From JBAXTE01 sp963556065 (GTDB taxonomy: Bacteria > Bacteroidota > Bacteroidia > Bacteroidales > WCHB1-69): a stretch of DNA of 64,000 bases. Below, piece after piece: positions 1-9,998 of this stretch. How positions within the stretch are numbered: the first letter of the stretch is position 1; every line of letters starts with the position of its first letter. The stretch is taken from NCBI GenBank assembly GCA_963556065.3, contig CAUVYH020000009.1, forward strand, positions 62,001 to 126,000. Direction: 5' to 3'. The position numbers and the translations under genes are program-made. The notes under the pieces were generated by a model, which searched no databases, was not told the origin of the DNA, and saw only the letters and a list, made by a program, of their open reading frames with translations.

Positions 1-3000
1 ACCCGTTGAACCTACTGGTCGGGCTATGAGCCAAGATTTTTGACTATCGAATCCCCTGCCCGCAATTTGTATCGGAAGTGTATCTGTATATATTGAGGGA
101 ATAATAAACGGTTGTTGCATATTTTCGTAACTCTCCATCACCGTGCTGTTAAACAAATAGGTTTTTGCAAAAGGAACATTCATTCCTTTCTCATCAGACA
201 GTATTCCATTGAAGGAAATGAGCATGTCTGGGCTGTTCAGATTCTGTGTGCTGATCACGAATTTTAAAGTATCGTTTGAAAATGCTCCTATCGAATCAAT
301 CGTGAATGTCCCGTTTTGCAAGGTCGCTTCGGGAGTACTTGAGGTCAAGGCTATATTTAACGAATAAACCGGGAATCTGTTTTTGTTTAAAACCGGAATC
401 AGCAGGGTATGTGTGCTGTTTGGACGAATGATATTACTCTGCGCAGAATCCACAATCATTTCTCCCACTTCAATTGGGATAAATGGAGTAAGGTTTGTTT
501 TAATTGCACCGATTGATTGGTTGTTTTCTGAGATTGTATTGTTGTATTCCGGCAACTCACTTTCAAGCAACGAATTGGGCTTAAAGATAAATGCATTCGA
601 AACAGTCACCGTTGAGTTGGAACCAATCTCGGAAATTAATGCCACGGACTTCATCAGATCAAGATATGGAACTGTTTGCATGGATAATCGGACATTCTGT
701 TTTAGTGCATTACTATTGTTCCTGACGGTAACGGTTGCATAGATGGTGTCCCGGGGCGAAAACCATTGCTGATTCCCGTTGGGAAACGAATAGGATGCTA
801 AAATCAGGTCTGATCCTTCGGTAGAACTTAACGTGATGGCACCCTTGGTTTCTATATCATTGTTATCCAACAGGGTGATATTCAGGTTTTTGTTTGTAAA
901 GCCTGCTTCTGGAAGAAAAGAAATCAAACCATCTGAACTGATGCAAACGGATGTATCTGTGGATATTTTCTCAAATTTATAATCTGTATTTGAACTTAGG
1001 ACATAATCGCTGCCAATCTTGGTCAACTCTACGCCGTTTCCTTTGCTTATCCCCCTGACCCAAGAACTATAACACGAAAACCGCATGGTATCGTAGGCAA
1101 AGGTTATATTTCCATTTCTATCAATATTCGTTGAAAAATCCAGCACCGAATTTGAATCACATTCAAATCGGCCTTTCCATCGGACATAAAGCGAATCTGG
1201 GGTGGATTTGTACCAAACACCAAAATCCGGTTTATCGAAGAAAAGAGAACTCATCAGAGGGGCAATGGTTGTGTGTCCTTTAAGTTGAGTATAATCTAAA
1301 TTATTAAAGGGCCAATGGTATTCATACTTATGCAACTGAATATATCCATGCGGATTGATGTAAACAGCTCCTGTATGAATTGAATCGTACACCTGAATTG
1401 GGAACTGAGTGTTAACGGCAATGCTTGTATTACTTCCAGAGGGGAAGACAACCTGAGTTAGCCCATTATTGTCTGATACAGTGTGTGAACCGGTCGAAAC
1501 CAGATAACCATCGCTTTGCTTAAATCGATATGGAGGGGTTCCGTGGGTGGCTGTTAGCTGATATTGATAAGGTGCTCCGACCGTCACCTTGGGTGGTTGA
1601 TTTTCAATCAGCTGCGGTTTTGAAAAATCGGGGGTAATATTCACAAACAATGTTGTGAGCCCATTATTCACAATTCTTACGGGTTGCGAATTGGAGAGTA
1701 CCTCTTTGGCTCCATGCGTATAATCAATAATTGAAAAGCTTTTTACACTCCCGCTGTATTTATTATCCGGATCAACTTCGAGTATCTGAAGAAAAAAACG
1801 TGCATTTGAGTTTGGGTTTAAATAATTCAGAAACGGAGTTACATCAAAACCAAATTCTATCGGGGTGCTTATTCCTGTGGTGTCGGCAGAAATCGAACTA
1901 TTGTATTGAATATTCTTTAAAAAAGGAATTTCCACTGCAAAATCAGGAGAGGTGCTGTTCGGGTTTTGGCTCACTCCGGCATAAACAGCAATTTTCCATT
2001 TATTCTGATGTTCCATGGAAAATCGGAAAGAGACCTTTGGTTTTGACGGCAATTTTGGCTTTACCACATACATCGAAGAGTTCCAGATTCCATTTTGAGG
2101 AGTTTGAAATGCCAAAGTCCTATACATAGCATACACAAATCCATTATTTGCCCAATCATCACCATAAGAATTGGCAAGAATTACCGCACCCTTTTCCCAA
2201 TCCCGAACATCCACAATTCCATCGCCGGTAATATCGATATCGTTTGTGATCTGACCGTCTTGGTTATAATCCCACTCGATTCGATCGTCGTATCCCACGA
2301 TGGCAAGGCTGTGACTGGGATATGTTGTAAATTCCGTAAGCACTGTTTTTCCAGTATCATAACCGGTAGAAATCACTGTCAATGGAAAGTGCATTCCCAC
2401 ATAAATAATTCCTATTCCACCCACGGAATCGCCTTCCAAATGGTCGTGCAACCAATGTTTCATAGTTAATATTCCCTCTTCGGAATTCAAAGGAATTGAA
2501 AAATAATCATCCACCTGATTTTGCATAGCTTTGTAGTACCAATCGTAACCATTCAGATATTTTGAATCCCCGTTATCCATTGCATATTTATTCCCTAGTT
2601 CTTGAGGTAAATCGGTTTCAGTTAAGCATCCGATGGATTTCATATTTTCCCATGTTTTCAAAGTGTTTTCTGCATAACCATGTGCAGTAGAAATTACATT
2701 AAAAGTAGTGGAAAAAATATTCTGTTCTGTTTTTGCGGTTCTTTTTAATAGCCTGTTCAATTCATAAGAATAGGCATTTCTTACTCCCGAAAATTGGCCA
2801 CAATTCGCTATTGATTGTGGCGTTTTCAAAATATCCGGAAAATAGCTGTTGGTTGAATTATCCAATCGTTCCGGAAGCGACTTGGTGTCTTTGGTTTTAT
2901 CGTACATCAGTTGCGGGATATTGCTCCACCTCAACGAATCACTTTTGCGGATCTCAGGGAATTTTTGATTGACAAAATTGGGTTGCTGCCCGAATAGGTG

Positions 3001-3042
3001 GATACTGCAAAACAGACCAATCAACAATTGTAGTTTTTTCAT
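1..3042 (-). CDS. Secreted papain-fold (peptidase C1-like) protein, C-terminus beyond window edge
   Basis: The frame is open from an ATG at 3042 to the window edge (1014 codons, no stop), so the C-terminus is missing. Residues 1-19 form a signal peptide ending near LFGQ. Residues about 60-330 match the C1 papain fold: a Gln76...Cys81-Gly-Gln-Phe84 segment where papain has the CGSCW motif, His244 in SHSLAIVGYDD, and Asn291 in ANSYGDDWANNGF. Between His and Asn lies a dockerin-like calcium loop (D270, D274, G275, D278, D281). The remainder is beta-sandwich-like repeats. It is a tandem paralogue of the gene immediately upstream, whose stop lies 5 bases before this start, so the two are probably co-transcribed. 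Only one Cys remains in the nucleophile region, so activity is uncertain. A T9SS sorting domain is expected past the edge but cannot be seen. Confidence 0.85.
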   Translation of the reverse strand, partial: MKKLQLLIGLFCSIHLFGQQPNFVNQKFPEIRKSDSLRWSNIPQLMYDKTKDTKSLPERLDNSTNSYFPDILKTPQSIANCGQFSGVRNAYSYELNRLLKRTAKTEQNIFSTTFNVISTAHGYAENTLKTWENMKSIGCLTETDLPQELGNKYAMDNGDSKYLNGYDWYYKAMQNQVDDYFSIPLNSEEGILTMKHWLHDHLEGDSVGGIGIIYVGMHFPLTVISTGYDTGKTVLTEFTTYPSHSLAIVGYDDRIEWDYNQDGQITNDIDITGDGIVDVRDWEKGAVILANSYGDDWANNGFVYAMYRTLAFQTPQNGIWNSSMYVVKPKLPSKPKVSFRFSMEHQNKWKIAVYAGVSQNPNSTSPDFAVEIPFLKNIQYNSSISADTTGISTPIEFGFDVTPFLNYLNPNSNARFFLQILEVDPDNKYSGSVKSFSIIDYTHGAKEVLSNSQPVRIVNNGLTTLFVNITPDFSKPQLIENQPPKVTVGAPYQYQLTATHGTPPYRFKQSDGYLVSTGSHTVSDNNGLTQVVFPSGSNTSIAVNTQFPIQVYDSIHTGAVYINPHGYIQLHKYEYHWPFNNLDYTQLKGHTTIAPLMSSLFFDKPDFGVWYKSTPDSLYVRWKGRFECDSNSVLDFSTNIDRNGNITFAYDTMRFSCYSSWVRGISKGNGVELTKIGSDYVLSSNTDYKFEKISTDTSVCISSDGLISFLPEAGFTNKNLNITLLDNNDIETKGAITLSSTEGSDLILASYSFPNGNQQWFSPRDTIYATVTVRNNSNALKQNVRLSMQTVPYLDLMKSVALISEIGSNSTVTVSNAFIFKPNSLLESELPEYNNTISENNQSIGAIKTNLTPFIPIEVGEMIVDSAQSNIIRPNSTHTLLIPVLNKNRFPVYSLNIALTSSTPEATLQNGTFTIDSIGAFSNDTLKFVISTQNLNSPDMLISFNGILSDEKGMNVPFAKTYLFNSTVMESYENMQQPFIIPSIYTDTLPIQIAGRGFDSQKSWLIARPVGSTG

Positions 3043-3047
3043 TATAA

Positions 3048-6000
3048 CTATGGCATTAAGGTTATCTTTCCCCGATGTGTGCAATTTCCTGCCGTTACTT
3101 GATAGAAATAAACTCCAGCAGACAATCCAACAGGGCTCCATGTAAATTCTTGACTATTGTCCGAATAGATTGAATTATTTAATTTCTCTATTAATTTTCC
3201 GGTAAATGCATAGATCGAAATTGACATTTTTTCACCACTATTCGATGGCACTTGAAAGACAACTCTATCTTTTGCAGGATTCGGATATACTTTTACGGTT
3301 TCACTGTTCTTCGCTTCCGGCACCCCTTCGTTGAATAATACCGTAAGCTTAATAGGAATGTTATATTGCGATCCATTACTGAATGAGGCATTCAGCGTAG
3401 CTTCGTAGTCGCCGTAAGCCATGTTATGCGGATTTACGTCGATGGTTATGCTGTCGCTTTCACTGCTGTTGACGGAACCGTTTAAATATTCCGCTTGAGC
3501 CCAAGACACATTGTAGCCTTCGGTATCATGAATTTGTATTTGATATGTTGCAATTCCCGCAGCAGTATTCATCAAATGTACTTCAAACTGACTTGTTTCG
3601 GTTGGATAGAGATAGAGATGAATGCTATCGGGAGCAACACTACAAACAGGACTGGAAGAAGCGAGCATCGGAAGCCGGATATAATCCACCCAAGCGGCAT
3701 CAAAACCTGCATTAACCGATACATCCTTGTTGTATAGCCATTTAAACGTATGATTCCCGGCAGTAACAGGGTATGAATTTTGAGACCAATCCACTTCTCC
3801 ATCCCAACGCCCTTGTTCTATTCCATCAATATAGAAAGCCAGATAATCCCAATTGTTATTTTGATCATTTTCGCAGGATACTTTTTTGTAGAACGATACG
3901 AATCCACCCACTAAAATATCTTCTGTTAAACTCATTGTAGATGTTTGGTTATGGGTGATCATTCCCGAACGGGCAACATGTGTTCCTTCGAAAACCGAAT
4001 CCGTGCGGATTGTCCATGCGGTATCCGAAAGTATCCATGGATATTGTGTAAGACTTCCGGATTCAAAATCCTCGATATTTCCTCCCGAACAGAGAGAAAA
4101 CGAAAGAGCCTTACTGAAGTTTTCACCGGTCAGCATTAGCTGAAAATCGTTCATTCTTCCATCTTCGAACGATGAATTAAGAAAAACCACATAGTGCAAT
4201 GTAACGGAAGAAAGTGCAGCCAATGAGGAAACTGTGTCTATATTGTTGATAAAAGCGATATTGGGTTCAAAAGTATTTAACATTCCATGAAGATGAGCAA
4301 TTGCAGAACCTCCGGGGTTATTAATTGTAATTGCGATGGTGTCTGTTTCATTGTGATTTAAGGTATTATCGTTGTCATCAAAAACTTCTACGGTTCCCAA
4401 GGTTGCATTCGACGCATAAGCAACAATAACAATATTTGTTGATGAAGGCATTCCATCGCATTGGGTTTGAACGTTAATATGAATCGGATGCTCGTTGGGA
4501 ATATCCTGACTCACTTGAAACTTAAAGGCATTCGCTAAAGAATATGTATTTCCGGCCCCGATATAGCCAAAGTATTCGGTATTATCGGTAAATGTAATAT
4601 ATGGATCGGTACTGCTTGCTATTAGTTGCCCATTGGTAACGGCAGCAGTGTCAATATTTTTAATGGATATATCAATGTTTACCAATTCTCCGTTATTTAC
4701 GATATTATCGCTTCCACCATGCTCGGTATGCGATAAAACGACAATCCTATTATTGAAAGATGTAGAAAACAGAAGTGTTTTTTCGTTCACTAATTCATTG
4801 TTATCAATCACTTGAATTCGCAGAGGCGCATTATTATAATATTCCGTTGGAGTACCACTTAATAACCCGTCATCGCTTAACGAGAGTACCGTGGGAGTTT
4901 CGTATTTGTCGAAAAATACTTTTTTTTCAGTCGTGTTCGTGGTAAAAGTACTTGAAATCGGAGGAATACAATAATCTTTGGCGTTTCCTCTGCTTACACC
5001 GGCTCGCCACGTGCTCGTTGTGGGAACATTGATATTTCCATAATAAAAGGTGATATCTCCGTTTGGATAAAGTCTTGCCGCTACATTTACCTGTGTAGAA
5101 GATTGTCCGTAAACCGACATTTTCCAACGAATAGTTACATAATCAGGCATGCTTTCAAACCAGATTCCATCTCCGGAATTCATTACCAAATCCGCTTTAA
5201 ATGGAGCAATTTGTTCATGGCTTCTGAACAACAAATCTTCGCTTACTAAAAACGGCCATGTATAAAGATTATTTCTAAATTCGATGTATCCACCTGTGTA
5301 AATTACTATCTGGTTGTATTTTTTTCCATAAAACGGAAATTCAAAAGGTAATGTTTTTGTGGCATAACCATCGCGGGAAGCTGTCATTGTAACTTGCTGT
5401 TGTGTTACAGATGGAAAAATATCGGCTTGTTCCGTTACATCATACCCCATTTTAAAACGCCAATGATATGGTGCCGCTCCACCGGTTGCATTCAGTTGTT
5501 CTTGATAAGACTCAAAAGCCTCGGCAACGGGCAGCGTAATATTTGAGATTACAGGCTTCTGATGATTTACGGTTGTTGTAAGTGATAGCGTTGTGGTGGT
5601 ATTATTTGCAATATCCACATTCGTTTGAGCACAAAGTGTTTCAATTGCAGTTCCTGAAGTATAGTCCATCAATGAAAAACTATTAATTTGACCCGAATAA
5701 GTTCCTGAGGCATCGTTTTCCATTACTTGTAAAAAATATTTTGTGGGCGAACCTGGAGTAACATCGTTGAGTAATGGAGAAATATCCAGACCAAACTCAA
5801 TGGTTTGCGCTGTTGTCGAGTCGTTCCCTTGCATATAAAGATCACCCCCTTCGTAATTGAAAACCGAAAATTCCATGGTTTTTTCAGGAGTTGTAGCTGT
5901 CGTATTAGTTGCTATTCCGGCTACGACTTTAATTCTTCCACGTGCCGGATGAGTAATGGTGGCTTTATATGTGGCCAATGGATTGTAATTTTCTTTGACC

Positions 6001-7007
6001 CCAATCACAAAAACCTGATTATTCCAAATTCCTCCGTTTGCAGAAGTTTCAGCCAATACTTTATACATCATATAGCAAAAGCCGTTATTGGCAAAATCGG
6101 TTCCAAACGAATTGGTGAACTTTACGCCTCCGATTTCCCAATCACGCATATCTACAATTCCATCATTATTAATGTCAACATCATTGGTATAAAGACCATC
6201 TCCATTATAATCGTATCGGATAGAATCGTTAAAGCCGACAATCGTCTGGCAGTGGTTTACATAAGAACCGAACTGTGTAATTACTTTCATTCCAGCCTCC
6301 GGAGTACCTGTGGGTAAAGTAACAAAAGTAGATCCGTTACTTACATACGTGGAATAAAAGTTTGCAATTCCACCTTCAGGAGAGCCTTCCAAATGATCGT
6401 AGAGCCAGTATTTCAGGGTCTGAAGACCTTCGGGCGTATTTACAGGAATAGCATGAGTTTCATAAATTCTGTTTTTCATGGCTTCGTAATAGTTGTCATA
6501 TCCCGAAAACCAGCGGGAAGAGCCACCGTAGCTGTTGGTGCCACCCCATTGCACTTTGTTGGGAGAGCCGGCCATACGCAATACATCCCAGGTTTCCAAA
6601 CAGTTTACACCACTGCCGGAGCCTCCGTTTTTAAAATTCCAAGCAAAATGTGTAGGGTATTGATTTTCGAGAACATTGGAAGGTAAATTGCGCAACCGGT
6701 TCATTTCGTACGTAAATGTATATGCAATACCCGCTGCTTGTCCGCATTCTAAGGCTACCTGATAAAAAACCGGCTGCAAATATTGCGACGAAGAGTGGTC
6801 GACGGCCGATGGAATTGATTTTGCTCCATTACGATAGTTTTCCGGTAACTGCAACTCCGACAATTGTAATAAAAACGAACTGTCTCGCTGGTTTAACCGA
6901 CTGATAGGGCTTTCGTAATATTGCTCGATTGCCGTTTTTGAAGCATTTTGAGCAAAAAGATTAGAGATGGTAATAATTGCAAATAAAAAAAGTAATCCTC
7001 GTTTCAT
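3048..7007 (-). CDS. Secreted papain-fold (peptidase C1-like) protein with T9SS sorting domain
   Basis: 1319 residues. I chose the ATG at 7007 because it opens a clean signal peptide (MKRGLLFLFAIITISNLFAQ); the longer frame from 7163 adds an implausible 52-residue leader. The papain-fold region spans about 60-330: Gln83...Cys88-Gly-Gln-Ala91, His252 in NHCQTIVGF and Asn299 in TNSFGTDFANNGF. A canonical dockerin-type calcium loop (D278, N280, D282, G283, D286, D289) sits between His and Asn. Two or more beta-sandwich domains follow, and a CARDB-like region lies around 800-1000. The last 80 residues, starting at VKVYPNPAKD, are a type A T9SS sorting domain, so the product is likely exported and anchored at, or released from, the cell surface. 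It forms a tandem pair with the downstream paralogue. Whether it is an active protease is open, because the usual CGSCW motif is not intact. Confidence 0.88.
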   Translation of the reverse strand: MKRGLLFLFAIITISNLFAQNASKTAIEQYYESPISRLNQRDSSFLLQLSELQLPENYRNGAKSIPSAVDHSSSQYLQPVFYQVALECGQAAGIAYTFTYEMNRLRNLPSNVLENQYPTHFAWNFKNGGSGSGVNCLETWDVLRMAGSPNKVQWGGTNSYGGSSRWFSGYDNYYEAMKNRIYETHAIPVNTPEGLQTLKYWLYDHLEGSPEGGIANFYSTYVSNGSTFVTLPTGTPEAGMKVITQFGSYVNHCQTIVGFNDSIRYDYNGDGLYTNDVDINNDGIVDMRDWEIGGVKFTNSFGTDFANNGFCYMMYKVLAETSANGGIWNNQVFVIGVKENYNPLATYKATITHPARGRIKVVAGIATNTTATTPEKTMEFSVFNYEGGDLYMQGNDSTTAQTIEFGLDISPLLNDVTPGSPTKYFLQVMENDASGTYSGQINSFSLMDYTSGTAIETLCAQTNVDIANNTTTTLSLTTTVNHQKPVISNITLPVAEAFESYQEQLNATGGAAPYHWRFKMGYDVTEQADIFPSVTQQQVTMTASRDGYATKTLPFEFPFYGKKYNQIVIYTGGYIEFRNNLYTWPFLVSEDLLFRSHEQIAPFKADLVMNSGDGIWFESMPDYVTIRWKMSVYGQSSTQVNVAARLYPNGDITFYYGNINVPTTSTWRAGVSRGNAKDYCIPPISSTFTTNTTEKKVFFDKYETPTVLSLSDDGLLSGTPTEYYNNAPLRIQVIDNNELVNEKTLLFSTSFNNRIVVLSHTEHGGSDNIVNNGELVNIDISIKNIDTAAVTNGQLIASSTDPYITFTDNTEYFGYIGAGNTYSLANAFKFQVSQDIPNEHPIHINVQTQCDGMPSSTNIVIVAYASNATLGTVEVFDDNDNTLNHNETDTIAITINNPGGSAIAHLHGMLNTFEPNIAFINNIDTVSSLAALSSVTLHYVVFLNSSFEDGRMNDFQLMLTGENFSKALSFSLCSGGNIEDFESGSLTQYPWILSDTAWTIRTDSVFEGTHVARSGMITHNQTSTMSLTEDILVGGFVSFYKKVSCENDQNNNWDYLAFYIDGIEQGRWDGEVDWSQNSYPVTAGNHTFKWLYNKDVSVNAGFDAAWVDYIRLPMLASSSPVCSVAPDSIHLYLYPTETSQFEVHLMNTAAGIATYQIQIHDTEGYNVSWAQAEYLNGSVNSSESDSITIDVNPHNMAYGDYEATLNASFSNGSQYNIPIKLTVLFNEGVPEAKNSETVKVYPNPAKDRVVFQVPSNSGEKMSISIYAFTGKLIEKLNNSIYSDNSQEFTWSPVGLSAGVYFYQVTAGNCTHRGKITLMP

Positions 7008-7236
7008 AAATTTTCCTTTTAATGTGTATCCACGTTTTGTCAAAATATAAAAAACAAAATCCTTAAAAATAACAGTATTAAAAAAATATTCAACAGATAT
7101 TATAAACAAAAGACATATTTCATTCTGGTATTTAATTCTAATTTTGTTGTAGCAATAATGCAAAAGAGCAAAGAAGCCATCAATTTATCTCGATTTTTTA
7201 TAATTTCATTAAGCTAGGAAGTTATAAGACTTTATT

Positions 7237-9879
7237 CTAATTAAACTTCGTCCCCACCGTAATCGCCTTTTTGAACTTTTTCACGGTGCCGTCCAGTTTC
7301 CAGATTTCGATATAATAGAGATAAATTCCGGTCGTTACCTTTACGTTATCTTCACTGGTTCCATCCCAGGTATAGGTGCCTTCAACGGCGGCCAAATCAT
7401 TGTTCACCAGTTGCTTTATCCTGAATCCGGCAGCATTGTAAACCCAGATCGAAATGCGGTATCCCGGTTCGGTGAACTTATAGATAATGTTGGAGACATC
7501 GTCCATTCCGTCCATGTCGGGAGTGAATATTTCGGGGGCGATGGTGATCTCGTTATCCGCAGGGGCGGTTTCCAACCATTCCGAATTTTTATATCCCGGA
7601 GTGGCATATCCCACCGTGGAAGCGGCCGAATGCCAGTTGGAGTTATCCGTCGAGAGACGTTCGGGCGATAAACGCTCCAGCGAAACGCCATCCGTTGACT
7701 TCAGCATTCCATAATGCATGCTCACATTGTAAGTGACCCTGTCGATATCCAACGAGTTTAAATCGGTCAGAATCACTACTCCATCATCATTGTTATAGGT
7801 GGGGAATGAGCTCATCTGAACAAAATTAGTTGCCGAATAAGTGGTATATTGCTGGCGAACCGCATCGGTGTTCGACGAAAGCACCACATAAGCTCCGGGG
7901 AAGAGTAAATAACCTTCGGTGGTGATGGTCTTCATTGCCGGGGTTCCATTGCTAAGGGTTCCCAGCAACAACTGCTTCAGGTCGATGATTTTATTCGAAC
8001 GATTGTAAAGCTCCACAAAATCAGCGCCACCTTCACGTGGATTGGATAGGATTTCGTTAATTACTACATCGCCGGCTGAAGGAGGATAAGCAATGGCAAA
8101 CTGGGCACTGCTGTTTAACACAATCATGTTCCCCGAGCAATCGGTCAATGTATCGGAAATGCTGATGGTGTAAGTTTGTCCCACCACGATGGTATCGACA
8201 AACATTAGTACGACCGATTTATAGGCCGGTGCGGTAGGCGTTGCGGTGATGGGATGTCCCAAATTTCCGGATGCGGTATAACGGGACAATTCATTCATAC
8301 GGTTTGAGTTCATGCTCTCCGAAAAATAGAGGGTAAGGGTTCGGTTATCATTCACCACAGCTCTGAGTAAAATCGGGGCTGTTAAGTCCGGATTCGGTGC
8401 ATAAATGGAGTTTTTTCTTCCCGGTGTTCCGCCTGAGAGATCGGTGGAAGCACTCCAGTTCGAAGCTTCTCCGCAGTAATTTTGAGGATCAATTTGCTCA
8501 AGTGACCATCCTCCGTTTATTTTAAAATTATCGTTGTACCAGTTGTCTGAAAAGTTAACATAATGCATTAATAACTGTGTGGGAGTATATAACGAAATCT
8601 CCTGACCGGAATTTGAGATTGAAAGACTCGAAACTCCGATTATGGGAACATTGGCACCAAAATCACCGGCAGAAGCTGCGGAAGCAATCACCACAAAACT
8701 GTCGGGCAACAAGTTGTAGTCAGGTAAAATTTTAGTGGATGAACCTACTTTTAAGGTCCACCCATTCAGGTTTACAGGCAGTGGTGTATTGTTCTTCAAT
8801 TCGATATATTCAGCGTTTGGTAAGCCGACGACCGGATCGGGATCTGCCATAATTTCATTAATAACAACATCCCACTGTTGGGGAACATAGTAAGCAAAAT
8901 TTACATTTTGTGTTGTGATAATATTCCCTGCAAGGTCCGTAATGCCCGATACCGCTAACAGATATGCAGTGTTTTGAGTAAATGAACCGGCAAATGTGAG
9001 TCGCACAATAGATCTGTTAACAGCATCTACTTCTGCTGAAGAAGGAGATCCCAACCCGGGATTTGCGAAATAATTGGCAACATTGGTGGCAGAAGTCGCT
9101 TCTACTGTTTCGGAAAACTGTAACTCCAGTTGTGTGTCACTGATTACTGTAGCACGAGTAACCGTAGGTGCTGTGATATCTCTGACAATAGGTCCTATAT
9201 AAAAATCATCAAAGTAGAAATTTGTTTTATTGGACGACGTGTATTTACAATAGACTCCGGTGTAATTGCAGAAAGTATAAGTCACATCTGCGGCTTCGCC
9301 TTCAAGTTGATAGTTTGTGCCACCAGTGGTATCGGAATACAATTTCCAGTTGCCTGAATTATCTCGAAGCACTTTTATGCTGATATTTTTCGATGATGTT
9401 ATATTTCCTATTGTTCCGTTAATTATTTTAGTCATTCCCGTACCTGTTTGTCTCCACAAAGTAATATTATCGGAGGTTGAACTGGCATCATCACCAAACA
9501 TTACATAATAGCCATTGAGCGGTCCTAGCAAATTGGCAGAGTCGGAAGTCAGGTAAACGCGGGCGTTATTTGTAGTAGAAGTGCCGCTACTTAGGCTTAA
9601 TCGCACCCAAAAGCGCCATTCTGTACTATCAATGTTTACAATTGGGTTCGGGAATCGAAGATGTGCAGTTCCTGCCTGTGTGGCATTCAGTTGTAGGCGA
9701 GGTTGCTCGCTCCATGTAGAACTCGAATAGGTAGAAATTTTAAATAATGAGTCGTCTCCGGTCCATGTGGGGTTGTTGATGAAGTCTCCATCGGAAAAAT
9801 TTTCATTGATTTGGGCTTGTATAGTCAAGCTAAACATCATTATAAATAACGCAAAATAAAGAGCTCTATTTATTTTCAT
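7237..9879 (-). CDS. Secreted lamin-tail-domain protein with FlgD-like/T9SS C-terminus
   Basis: 880 residues, signal peptide 1-22 (ends TIQAQ). Domains in order: a jelly-roll/concanavalin-like region (about 25-230); an SbsA-type Ig-like domain starting at DITAPTVTRA; a lamin-tail domain starting at WDVVINEIMADPDP (about 335-490); a second Ig-like domain starting at LTAPILLRAV; a second lamin-tail domain starting at GDVVINEILSNPREGG (about 605-770); and a C-terminal FlgD-like Ig domain (FTPDMDGMDD...GIYLYYIEIW) that serves as a T9SS-type sorting domain in many Bacteroidota proteins. The paired Ig/lamin-tail arrangement is typical of very large surface proteins of this phylum whose role is unknown. 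It lies on the same strand as the C1-like pair, 229 bases upstream of it, so it may or may not share their transcript. Confidence 0.85.
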   Translation of the reverse strand: MKINRALYFALFIMMFSLTIQAQINENFSDGDFINNPTWTGDDSLFKISTYSSSTWSEQPRLQLNATQAGTAHLRFPNPIVNIDSTEWRFWVRLSLSSGTSTTNNARVYLTSDSANLLGPLNGYYVMFGDDASSTSDNITLWRQTGTGMTKIINGTIGNITSSKNISIKVLRDNSGNWKLYSDTTGGTNYQLEGEAADVTYTFCNYTGVYCKYTSSNKTNFYFDDFYIGPIVRDITAPTVTRATVISDTQLELQFSETVEATSATNVANYFANPGLGSPSSAEVDAVNRSIVRLTFAGSFTQNTAYLLAVSGITDLAGNIITTQNVNFAYYVPQQWDVVINEIMADPDPVVGLPNAEYIELKNNTPLPVNLNGWTLKVGSSTKILPDYNLLPDSFVVIASAASAGDFGANVPIIGVSSLSISNSGQEISLYTPTQLLMHYVNFSDNWYNDNFKINGGWSLEQIDPQNYCGEASNWSASTDLSGGTPGRKNSIYAPNPDLTAPILLRAVVNDNRTLTLYFSESMNSNRMNELSRYTASGNLGHPITATPTAPAYKSVVLMFVDTIVVGQTYTISISDTLTDCSGNMIVLNSSAQFAIAYPPSAGDVVINEILSNPREGGADFVELYNRSNKIIDLKQLLLGTLSNGTPAMKTITTEGYLLFPGAYVVLSSNTDAVRQQYTTYSATNFVQMSSFPTYNNDDGVVILTDLNSLDIDRVTYNVSMHYGMLKSTDGVSLERLSPERLSTDNSNWHSAASTVGYATPGYKNSEWLETAPADNEITIAPEIFTPDMDGMDDVSNIIYKFTEPGYRISIWVYNAAGFRIKQLVNNDLAAVEGTYTWDGTSEDNVKVTTGIYLYYIEIWKLDGTVKKFKKAITVGTKFN

Positions 9880-9923
9880 TGTATTTATTTTTAAATCTAT
9901 AATTAAGGAGAGTGTAAATATAC

Positions 9924-9931
9924 TATTTTTG
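9924..9931 (+). promoter_or_regulatory. Bacteroidota -7 promoter box for asd
   Basis: TATTTTTG is an exact match to the TAnnTTTG -7 element and lies 67 bases upstream of the asd start. No convincing -33 TTTG partner was picked out. It overlaps the divergent intergenic region shared with the lamin-tail gene. Confidence 0.5.
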
Positions 9932-9998
9932 CATGATAAATCAAATTTTATTCATTGTATTTTCTTGAAATACAAGTTTTGTTTAAAAAAGTTAGAAG

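Noticed and set aside
7008..7163. 52-residue N-terminal extension of the C1-like protein
   Set aside because: It would bury the clean signal peptide that begins at 7007 and reads Lys/Phe/Tyr-rich intergenic sequence.
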